The notes beneath the pieces are model-generated. The model ran no database searches and was not told where the DNA came from. It saw nothing but the letters and a program-made list of their open reading frames with translations. A stretch of DNA of 64,000 bases, from contig MU839081.1 of NCBI GenBank assembly GCA_030685235.1, forward strand, positions 682,001 to 746,000. The letters run 5' to 3'. Positions 24,199 through 34,454 of this stretch are shown here, one piece after another. A program made the translations under genes and the position numbers. Numbering within the stretch: position 1 is the first letter of the stretch; each line of letters starts with the position of its first letter. The DNA comes from Copromyces sp. CBS 386.78 (Eukaryota > Ascomycota > Sordariomycetes > Sordariales > Sordariaceae).

Positions 24199-25307
24199 GT
24201 ACGCCAAGGCTGAGAAGAAGGATGTTCATGTTTGTGGTGAATGGGTAGCTATGTTGTCCTACATAATGGAAGGATGTTAGAAAGTTGAAACGTAATCCAG
24301 GTACAGATCACCCTCTATCTTTTGATTTTACTCGAGATTGATCGATCAGAGATATCACTGATGGTGGACTATACTTTGGAAGGATACAAAAAGCGGATGT
24401 ATTCAAACCTAGCCCGTCATCGAAGAATGGACCGTAGCAGATGATTTGCACCTCGTGTACCCTAAATAATTTGTCGTGGTGAGTGATCTACGATAACACA
24501 ATGCAGGAACGAACTCGTCGAACAAACTTAGCATCGAAAAGAGTGACAGTCATACCTATGTATGAGGTGTCGCAATGCCGGTACACTTCTCGTCTGCCCA
24601 GATAAGGTAGGTAAACTTGACAGCTGTCCTGAACTACCTTCACCGAGTCACACAACAGCAACCGGAACAAGACTCGTTGCCTGTCATCAATCATGATATG
24701 TCCCAAAACACAGACTACCCGTTTCGTTTCGATAAAATCGGTCATCCGATATCGATGCCCTCTATTTTCCAAGATCACCGGGATTCGCGACTTCCAATGT
24801 TGGAATTATTGGAAGATTTCAACGGGATTAACCATGGTCGGCATTTTCGTTTCGAAAGTCGGAACCATGGAAAGCGGAATGGTAAGTTGGTTATTGGTAG
24901 CTGTATGGAGAGAATGAATGTGTGGTAAATGTCAGGCTATGCTGCATCTAGGCATCTTCTTCTTTACCCCATCCAGGGTTGTAATGGGGGGGTGATGTGG
25001 TGGTGTGGTGGACTGGTGATGGATTGGTGGTGTGTGGTCGGAATCAGATCAGATGGAAGAAATGTTTCCCGTTTTGGGGGAAAACGTGGTTTGTTTCCGG
25101 CAGGCAAGCGGAAAAAAGACTTGGTGAAGGACATGGATGGAACAGATGAAAAGAAAAAAAGTTGAGATGAATGTATGTAGGTAGGTACAGTACATCTACT
25201 AGTAGCAATAAATGTCTACCTTATGCTTGTGATTGCTCGTGCTCGTGCTTGATGCTTGATGCAATGCTTGTGATGGAAGAGCGGTCTCGGGGTTGAACGG
25301 ACAAGTT

Positions 25308-25701
25308 GGGCGCGTTTGGTTCAACCAACAACTTTTCCATCTGTTTTCAACAGGGGTAGAGGATGGTACAAAGCGCTATCTACAGGCTGCTGTAGATAGC
25401 GCTTTGTACCATCCTCTACCCCTGTCAACCAACAAAACGCTCTATCTTCATGGTCCAACCCGTTAAGATAGAAACCAACAGAATGAACCATCACCATACC
25501 GGATTAGGAAGCTAATACGACCTCATGCAAGCACATGCACGGCGCATACAGGGGAGGTACGGCCAAGAGTCTAGTGCAGGAAGCTTACAGGGGGTAAAGG
25601 AGGTCCGACGCCGGATCTATCTTACAATTTACAATATGTTGGCTGACAGGGATAATTTCCCCATACAAACTTTTGTTTTGTTGGTTGAACCAAACACGCC
25701 C
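25308..25701. mobile_element. Foldback/MITE-like element with GGGCGYGTTTGGTTC termini
   Basis: The left end GGGCGCGTTTGGTTCAACCA (25308 on) and the reverse complement of the right end (ending 25701) match over 24 bases with one C/T difference. The element is about 394 bp and has no coding capacity. It contains a second, perfect inverted repeat at 25351-25424. The termini resemble those of short non-autonomous DNA transposons of the PIF/Harbinger type, but the flanking three bases (GTT and TTA) do not form an exact target duplication, so the class is uncertain. Confidence 0.6.
25351..25424. repeat. Perfect 34-bp inverted repeat with 6-nt loop
   Basis: Bases 25351-25384 (starting CAGGGGTAGAGGATGG) are exactly reverse-complementary to 25391-25424. 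The loop is GGCTGC at 25385-25390. A transcript in either direction would fold into a very stable hairpin, and the DNA could form a cruciform. It sits inside the 25308-25701 element. Confidence 0.9.
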
Positions 25702-25860
25702 TTAGGATGCAGAGAAAGGTTTCCTCTCTTCTTCAGTGGACTTTCAGCAAAGAATTAGCAAAGTTGGGAAAGGTAAAGTCACGTCATTGGGACTGCATTG
25801 GTCCACCGTCATGATGTTTCTCTTTCTTTGTGTGTTTTTTTTGATGATCCTCGGCGCAGT

Positions 25861-26199
25861 TACCGTATAAACTCGGGAAATTCGTTTTCGGGAAACCGCT
25901 TTTTAGGCACATTTACGTACAGATTTAAGCACATATTACAGCATATGTGCCAACCGTACCCTCTGTGAAGGAGGGTAAAATCTAGCGCTCCACCCTCCAG
26001 TCCCAACCAGACTAATAAGGGAAAAAGATAGGGCACAGACTGGAAACAATAATTTCGAATTTACAGTGCTCCGCGGTGGCAACACATCTCCCCCACCCAA
26101 GTTGGCAGGCATACATATACCTGGCATCGGGCAGGAAAATGGCATGTATATGCCTGAAAAGCGGTTTCCCGAAAACGAATTTCCCGAGTTTATACGGTA
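25861..26199. mobile_element. MITE-like element with ~49-bp terminal inverted repeats, TA ends
   Basis: The arms at 25861-25909 and 26151-26199 are reverse complements: 43 exact bases from the outer end, one T/C difference, then five more matches (AGGCA). The ends read TACCGTATAAACTCGGG and the element is bounded by TA on both sides. At 26055-26072 it carries the reverse complement of GGAGCACTGTAAATTCGA, which occurs at 571-588 in the element at 445-771. With the shared termini this shows two members of one family in opposite orientation. It has no coding capacity. Confidence 0.8.
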
Positions 26200-28512
26200 G
26201 TTGGTTGCTGGTTGGGTGGTTGGTGGTCTTGCATCTCAACAATTCTTTAGTCCGTACGTAGTTCCGAGTACTTGGCCGGTTGAAGATTGAAGCCCGAAAG
26301 GAAAAAAAAGAGGTGCAGGTAAATAGGTAGGCATGTGCATAAAGCATGATCCTCTTTATCTTCGATGGTTCCTTGTGCTAAGGAAAGCCTGCAGACGCCG
26401 CCGATATGCGTGTTCAACAGAGAGTGGATGGACAACTGGAGTCGAAAGAATAATGTATAGTATGCACATACCAAACGGTAGGCATGATGCCTGGCTGCTC
26501 AACCTCAAGACAAAGAATAATCTCGGTGAATAGTGAACGGTTACGGTGAGGATCAACAGGCTCATCTAAACGGCCAAACTATTCTAAACTGTCACTAGAA
26601 GTCACGGTTTCAGCCGTTGTTAGTCAGGGCAAGGGCAAGCAAGGGCTTGAGGTTTCGTTTTGACAACCGGCCCTCTCTTCGACTTGGAGCCTCGTTTAAC
26701 ATTCTGACCTCCGATTCTCCAAAGTATCACATGGCGCGGATGGGAAGTGGAAGAAGAGGAGGATTATGATTCGTTGGAATGGCCCGGTCTTTGCCCTACC
26801 CCTCGCTCTCAGACCCTTTCAACCCTTTTGTGTTTTGGACGGGTGGACGGTTCGAGGGAGGGGGGACGACCCCGGATCTCGTTTTCAGGGAACTTCAGTG
26901 TGGAGCCGTTTCCCGTTCCCCGTCCCCCGTTTTCCCCAGCCGTCCGTTTCCCGCTCCCGCTCCCGCCGAGCTCGGACGGAGCCCGAGTTGCTTACCCGCT
27001 GCGTCGGGAGCGAGGCTGGGTACATGGCTAATCGGGTGAAAAACAAAAAAGAGGGACTCTGGAACGAGATGGATGGTGGCTGATAACGATGGGGAACAAA
27101 AGACTCTGTCATGTTGTGTGCTGCCTCCGTCTGAATTCGGTACTTTTTTTTGTGGGATCGAAGGTGGGAAAGGTGCCGAGTGGCTTACAAAAACGGAGGA
27201 GCGGCGGTCGGTTTTCGGGTGGTCAGCGTGTCAGCTCACTTTGACACTGGGCAGGAGAGGGCTCCAGAGTATCAAGCAAGGGTTCTCGGAACTGAATTTC
27301 ACTGCTGATTTTCTACTTTCTGTGATACTGAATCTTGATACTCTGTCTAGCCAGCCGTCGGTGATAGCTACTCCAACGAGAGGTTTCGAGTCAGCCGTTG
27401 AATAACAACTCTCGTCGAGAAATTGAGTAGGTATTGCGTAGGGAGCCAATACGTAGTTGCTGACGCGGTATACTTTACAGAGTCCAGACGAAGGAACTCA
27501 TTGTCGTGATCATCAGCTGTTGTTCTTTCAATAGCTGGCTGGGGTCGATCCGAGATGGAGTCTCAATCGTGGGCTGGATGGGGATCCGAAGGGGTCCCCT
27601 GGTGGGGGAAGGCACCGAGGGATCCACGGATTGACCGGACACATGGCTTGCTATCAAGGACTCCCTTACGTCGCTGCGCTGCGTAATCAGGGCACAGGCA
27701 GCACATAGGTTTGAAGGCTGTCGGGACTTGATTGTGGGGAGTTTGGAGATGGTTTTCTTTATCTGCCCCTGAGCAGGCATCGTTCATTCCATCTGTTCCG
27801 TTATAAACTCGGGGAGGTGCTGTGGGTGCTGTGGGTGCAGTGCCGGTGAGTGTGTTCAGTGGTGGTTGCCAATTTATTACGGTAAACGGTCAGCTATTCA
27901 GCCACCCCCTCTCCCAATTCACCCCGTCGCCGCACGTCACGGCCAAGAGGTATCTCGCCAGCATAAAACACGCCGAAAGGTACATTATTTTCTCGTACTG
28001 CATCCCGTACCTTCCACCCGATTTCTTCAAGTCACACACGCCTGCCTCGCACACAAACAAAGGGGCCGGAATCCAACTGCTTCCATACAAATCCATCTGC
28101 CGCCCTTTGGTTCTCATCCTCCCTCTCTCTTCATCCCCCAAACTTTTAACTTCCATAGTCTCCCCAACACCCGCTTGAGCTCTGGACCGCGCCAAGACCG
28201 CACAACCAACCTCGACTCCGCCAAACCAACATCCACAAGCGATAGCTCTACCTAGTATTTATCTAGACTCTACCCACCAACACACAGCCAGTAGACGCAG
28301 ACTTACACTACTCCTCCACGGCAACCACCCGACACCGCCTGCCTTTACACATCTTTACTTCAACACCAATAACACGCCGCGACTTGCCTATTCCTACGCG
28401 CGCACGCACCAGAAACCAGACACCCGACACCATTGGCGTTCCTTGCCTTGGATGTGCTCCTTAGGGCTATTTCGGCCTTCCTAGTATCAGCATCCGCATT
28501 GTTGTCCCCAAA

Positions 28513-31500
28513 ATGTTGCGACGGCCGTCCGGCCACGTCGCTTGCCGGCCCGAAGTCCTCCTGGCTTTCGCCTTCCTCCTAGTCAACTTGCAATGGCTCC
28601 AACTTGTTGATGCTCAGCCGCAGCGTCACGCGAGGTCTCCTCGAGAGGACGACGACCATGCCGTGCCCAACATTGCTACACTGTCCACCCTGACAGGAGG
28701 CCACCCCCAAGCCGTCATCGAGACGCCCCGAACTCACGGCCGTGGCAAGCGGACCGTAGTCGAAATCGCCGACGGGCCCAAAACCGAATCGATCCGATTG
28801 AGCTATCACGCCCAATCCGACGACAACATTAACAACAAAAACCATGCCGACTTGATTTCTAACAATGCGCGCGCCAACGCTCTTGCTCCGGACTCGTCCG
28901 TTCGAGCACCTCCGACCCAACACAACAAGGTCGGCTCCTTGGGGGCCGAGCTCTCGCAGCACCAGATTGCGCGGAGCTTGGAGGACTGGGAAGTGGAAGA
29001 CTTTGTGCTTCTGGCGACCGTTGACGGAGATCTGTATGCCACCGACCGCGTTCGTGGCGAGGTGCGGTGGCACTTCAAGGCCGACCACCCCATGGTGGAA
29101 ACTCGGCACTTCCGAACCTCCCGCTCCCCCGTTGACGAGGACTACCACGAGATGGACCACTGGATCTGGATTGTGGAGCCCACAAGGGACGGCGAGGTAT
29201 ACATCTGGAGACCGAGCGACTCGGGTCCCCAGCTGACCAAGATGACCATGACCATGAAACAGCTGGTCGAAAACTACAGCGGCCTCCATATGAACGGCAT
29301 CGTTTACACCGGCGAGAAGAGGACCAACATGGTGACCCTAAACGCCGCGACCGGCGCCATGATCAAGAACTTGGGTCCCAGAGGTGTCAACATCAACAAG
29401 GTTGAGTCCGAGCGATGCCTTCGAGAGTATGCTCTCGGAAACAGCATCAACAGCGAGTGCAGCAACAGAGAAACCATGACCCTTGGCCGTACCGAATACA
29501 TTGTCGGTGTGTATCGCACCGACGGCAGTCCCATTGCATCCCTCAAGTATTCTGAGTGGGCGCCCAACGTGTTGGACGGTGACTTAGGCCAGCAACATTC
29601 AGCTACACCTGATAAGCGCTATGTCACTGGTAAACCCGATGGCACCTTCTTTGGCTTTGGCCTTGATCGGGAGAGCGGTGATCGGCCGCTTTTCACCCAG
29701 CAGCTCACTTCCCCTGTTGCTCGCGTCTTTGATGTCCTTCGTCGTCAGTGGAATCCGACCGGGAGCAGCGACAACGACTTGATTATCCTTCCCCAACCTC
29801 TTATCCCCGTCAATCCCGGTATTTCTCGCTATCGCAGCGGAAAGGTTTTCGTCAATCATACTGAAGAGGGTAGCTGGTATGCTCTTTCGGGAACTCAGTA
29901 TCCCCTCATCCTCCATTCTTCGCCTGCCCCCATCCACAAGTATTGGCCGTTGGAAGGTGGTATGGATGAAGACAAATTGTCAGAAGCACTCGTCGGCATC
30001 CATGACCTGCCCGACTGGCGGATACCCAAGGAGATTAACCGCCTAATGCCACTTTTGGATGCGCCTCCTCCTCCCGCCAGAGACGCCGTTATTACTGGTA
30101 ATCCCACGCTTCCGTCGTCAGCAGGGGCACTGCCCGGGCTACCAGCACCTGACACTGCTACGGCACTCCCTGTGCAAGCCTTTGACTTCTTCCGCAACCC
30201 CTTCACTCTGCTGATTGGAATTGTGGTTGTCATTGGTGTGTGGACAAGGGCTTGGATACCTAAATCATCCAAGAAAGGCTACTCCTTGGAGGGATTCCTG
30301 GATTTCATGAGAACGCTCGGGGAAAAGGTTGTGGACCTCTCACGCTTTAGGATTCACGTTGTCCGTACAGAACCAACCCCAGCCGTAACTGATGTCACCC
30401 CGCGCTCGGAGGCGGCTAAGGAGGAAATTAGTAAGCCCGATACATCCTCGCCAGACCCGTCCGCCGGGGATTCTGGATCAGATGAAGGATCGGTAAAGAA
30501 GGAAGTGACATTTGCCGGCCTTCCACAATATTCCGAGACGCCACCAAGCGGCGATTCAAACGATGCTCCCGCGGAAACTACCAAGCCGAAGAAGAAGGCT
30601 CATAGGGGACGCCGCGGCGGTATAAAACACCGAAAGGGTCCTAAGAACGAGAACACCCAGTCCCGTGATGACGAACCCCCTGAGCCCACTGTGGATGAAG
30701 TCGTCAAAAAGGCCAAAGAAATTGGTCAACAGCCAAACTTGGAGCCAGACGTCATCACCATTCCGAATGGTGTCGATAATGTTTCTGGTCCTATCCTGAA
30801 GATGGGTAGTCTGGAAGTCAATCAGGAGCAACAGCTTGGCATAGGAAGCAACGGTACCATTGTTTTCGCCGGAAAGTGGGATGGACGTGCTGTTGCTGTG
30901 AAGCGCATGCTGGTCCAGTTCAATGAGATTGCCAGCCAGGAAACCAAGTTGCTGAGAGAGAGTGACGATCATCCGAACGGTGAGTGGTATCAGCATATGA
31001 ACTTGATCCATCATGTCCCCCTTACTAACTGTCACAGTCATCCGGTACTTCGCTCAACAACAGTCTGCCGGATTCCTTTACATCGCTCTCGAACTCTGCC
31101 AGGCCTCCCTCGCAGATGTCATCCAGCGGCCCAGTATGTTCCGTGAACTTGCTCAGGCGGGTGAGCGCGACATGCCTGGAGTCTTGTACCAGGTTGCCAA
31201 GGGTTTGAGCCATCTGCACAGTCTTAGGATCGTCCATCGTGACCTCAAACCCCAGAACATCCTCGTCAACATGGGCAAAGATGGTCGCCCACGTATCCTC
31301 GTTTCTGACTTTGGCCTTTGTAAGAAGCTGGAAGGTGGACAGTCGTCGTTCGGCGCTACTACCGCCCACGCGGCTGGTACGACCGGCTGGCGTGCCCCGG
31401 AACTGTTGCTTGACGACGATGGAGGCCCTGGACCGAGTGCCATGATGACCTTTACCGACCCCGGTTCCAGCATGCACAGTGCTTCCGGTACAGGTTCCGG

Positions 31501-32203
31501 AGTTGTCGGAGCTGGTGTTAACGTACGCCGCGTCACCCGAGCGATCGACATTTTTTCCCTTGGTTTGGTCTTCTTCTATGTCCTCACCAAGGGGCACCAC
31601 CCCTTTGATCTGGGTGATCGGTATATGCGCGAGTCAAACATTCGCAAAGGCAAATATGACTTGCAACTTCTCGAAGTTCTCGGGGACTACGCCCATGATG
31701 CCAAAGACCTCATCGAGAGCATGCTCAACACGAACCCTAAGAAACGTCCCACGGCGCTTGGTGTCATGGCTCATCCTTTCTTTTGGAGTCCCAGAAAGCG
31801 CCTCAACTTCCTTTGCGACGTCTCCGACCATTTCGAGAAGGAGCCTCGTGATCCTCCCTCGCCAGCACTCTCGTTGCTGGAGGAACAGAGTCCTTGCGTG
31901 ATCACCAACGGCGATTTCCTCAAGACCTTGCCCAGGGAGTTTGTTGATTCACTGGGCAAACAGCGCAAGTACACAGGCAGCCGTATGCTTGATCTGCTGC
32001 GGGCGCTGCGCAACAAGAAGAACCACTACGAGGACCTTACCCCCCAGCTCAGGAAGATGGTCGGGCCATTGCCGGAAGGATACCTCGGCTTCTTCACTAC
32101 ACGGTTCCCCAACCTTCTGATCAAATGCTGGGAAGTAATTGCGGATCTTGACTTGGAGGAATCGGATCGATTCAAGGAGTATTATGAACCGGCTGGGTTG
32201 TAG
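28513..32203 (+). CDS. ire-1: IRE1, ER stress sensor kinase/endoribonuclease
   Basis: Two exons (28513-30979 and 31038-32203) give 1210 aa. The 58-bp intron has donor GTGAGT and joins DDHPN to VIRYFAQQQ inside the kinase. IRE1 senses unfolded protein in the ER lumen and splices the HAC1-type mRNA. A signal peptide precedes VDAQP at the N-terminus. The luminal beta-propeller-like domain covers about 40-550, and a transmembrane segment (FTLLIGIVVVIGVW) lies near 563-580. A charged cytosolic linker leads to the kinase from about 774, with lysine in VAVKRM near 796, HRDLKPQN at 889-896 and DFG at 913-915. The C-terminal RNase (KEN) domain carries RNKKNHYEDL with R1147, N1148 and H1152, corresponding to the catalytic residues of yeast Ire1. 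All key residues are present, so the gene looks fully functional. Confidence 0.96.
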
Positions 32204-32362
32204 CGGATGTGTATTTTATTTCATTCCTTCCTCATATTGGTTCCAGCGTAATTGCCAATTTACATAGTTGCGTTCCATGCATCGTACAACAGCACTCTCC
32301 GTCACTTCTTTTTTGCTTATTGGGCCCATTGGACGCCTATCATGTCTCTTACCACCTGGCCT

Positions 32363-32469
32363 GGTCTTCCCTCATCCCAAGTTCGCCATCACTTGCTTGA
32401 GACTAAAACATGGTTCTCGGCCTTTGGCTCACCATCTACGTCGACCGGACTCTGCCTCATGATAAGGTT
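32363..32469 (+). repeat. Diverged direct repeat, copy A
   Basis: This ~107-bp segment resembles 32798-32905 in the same orientation. Shared blocks include CCCTCATC, AGTTCGCCATCACT, TTGGCT and CTCATGAT, in the same order and at nearly the same spacing. Many of the differences are transitions. By eye the identity is roughly 60-70 percent; this was not computed. Confidence 0.5.
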
Positions 32470-32797
32470 AACCGTGGCAAGTGTCGGGACCGACTGGCGT
32501 GGGTCTGTACCGTGTCAGCCAGCCCTGCCTCGTGCCTGCCTGTACTGCCGACTGTACACCCCACCTTGACGGCAACAGTCTATATGGCAGAATGCACTCC
32601 TGTATACTACACCGAACGGAGGTGAGCCATCACAGCGATGACTGGCACAGGAGGAGCTCAAGACTGTCCGGGAACGAAGCTATCCACGAGATAAGTCAGA
32701 CGGTTGATTGGAAGTGTGGTAGATGTGGGGAAACTCGGGCCCTCAACCCTTTTGGCTGGCTTCTTTCATTCATCAGAGTCAGGCACGTCTCACAGTT

Positions 32798-32905
32798 GGT
32801 CTCCCCTCATCTCCAGTTCGCCATCACTAAGCCTCGCAGTACTATAGAGTTCTGGACCCTTGGCTTACACCCACTATCACAGGAGCTTGTCTCATGATCA
32901 GGATT
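32798..32905 (+). repeat. Diverged direct repeat, copy B
   Basis: This is the partner of the segment at 32363-32469, with the same conserved blocks in the same order. No coding frame is preserved between the two copies. Confidence 0.5.
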
Positions 32906-34454
32906 TTCCGAAGCACAGATGGAAAGCTCAAGGTTTTAGCCTGAATATCAACAGCGCGCCGGTACATATGCGGCGTAGTTCAAAGCGTACAGCGAGTCAC
33001 CAAGGGCCAGTGACTAACGGAGGCTTGTGCACTGCGTTCGGAGGTCGCCAATCAACGAAGAGGCAGAGAGGTATTCACCAGAGTCGACTCTGATCAGTGC
33101 ACATCTGATTCGAGACGCGTAAGCATTTGCCATCAAGTCCGAAGCACCAGAACTGTGAAAAAGAGGCGAAAGGGCTCCAGTGCTTTGCGACTTTATCCGA
33201 GTCCGGGTCCGGCCACATTGGTCAAGAAGCGACCACTGCTCCCATGGCCATCGCCTTATGTGCGCCAACATGAATTCGGAGACCCAGTTTCAGATGCCTG
33301 AATCGACATTGTTGTTCGCATTGGTCAAACTCGAGTTCGACGGACAAGTTGCTCCGGAGCATTGATTGTTTGGCGAGCTGAGTAGATCGTTTTCGGCTGA
33401 ACCTTATTAAAGGGAGTCTGACGAAATCAGACAGACGAAAGGGTAAGGGTTGCATATGGTACTCCGCTCTCTCCGTCATCTCTTCTCGCCACCACTCCCA
33501 ATGTGGAATGTGCAACGGGGTCGAGCGCGCGTCAGGGACCGGCGCTTTAGTCTCGGGACGTTCGAGTCCCCTTGATCAACCGTTCATTCGGTTCGGAAGA
33601 TGCTCCTGCTCCCCGCATTGCCACTAGAACTACACCTTATCACGCAAATTTTTTTTTAAAAAAATAAGAAGCACGTGCTCTCTAGTCTCTACTGTCGTAA
33701 GGCGACTGTGAGTGAAACCGTTTGCTCTTGCCTTTATGTCTCTCTTTTCGCCTTTACTTGATACATATTTGGAAGTTCTTTTCCAGGCAACCTGAAGTTC
33801 ACTTAACATGCTGAGCAGTTCTATCTGAAGAATCCTATGAACCTACGTGTGGATCCCCGATCCACTGCATGCCAAGAGAGGACACTCGAACAATATACGG
33901 CGATGGCTTCGACAACAACAATACTGAAGAACACTCGACTAGAACACATGTGATCCGGGCATTTCAAACACGATAAACGACTCATGATACCATCTGTCCT
34001 CGATCCTCACCTATGTACCTAACACAATCTCAACCTTTACGAAGAAACCAAAAATCATCTGGGGCGAAAGTTACATTCCATGGCCGAACACAACCGCTCT
34101 TTCCGTCTTAGGGAGTCAAATGTATGTACACTTCCCCTTCCTTTCGTCTCCATGCGCCTTGTTACGAATCGAAGGTGCACCCTGCCCAGGATTAGGTAGA
34201 CCTGGCCTGGCAAAGCCATCATTTTCTCCTCCCTTCCAAGCACTTCCCAACACCACCCAAGTTCACTTCCTACTCAGTATTCAATTCAAACAATCAGTCA
34301 CACCGTGACCGACACGCCCCCTTTCAACTTCTTTCAATAGTTATATCGGACCCGGAGCCCACGTCCCGGACCTCAACCCGCACCCGGGTTAGCGAAGCTG
34401 TATCCAACCCCGATTCCAATCCCTTGTGATAATCATCGCCCTGCCCAGTCCCGG

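Larger units (their letters stand above)
24199..28512. other. Long intergenic region with transposon-like elements, upstream of ire-1
   Basis: This 4.3-kb gap has no supported gene. It contains a ~394-bp inverted-repeat element (25308-25701) with a perfect hairpin inside, and a 339-bp TA-ended MITE-like element (25861-26199). The ~700 bp before the ire-1 ATG is CA- and CT-rich and is probably its promoter and 5' leader. Frames in 26747-27405 and 27822-28255 show no domain. Confidence 0.55.
32204..34454. other. Intergenic region between ire-1 and the bZIP gene
   Basis: This 2.25-kb gap lies between the 3' ends of two convergent genes. No gene was recognised. It contains a diverged direct duplication (about 32363-32469 and 32798-32905) and a short A/T palindrome near 33650-33666. 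Confidence 0.5.

Noticed and set aside
27800..27815. GTTATAAACTCGGGG, resembling the TACCG element terminus
   Set aside because: Only about 13 bases match, the leading TACCG is absent and no inverted partner lies within 500 bp.
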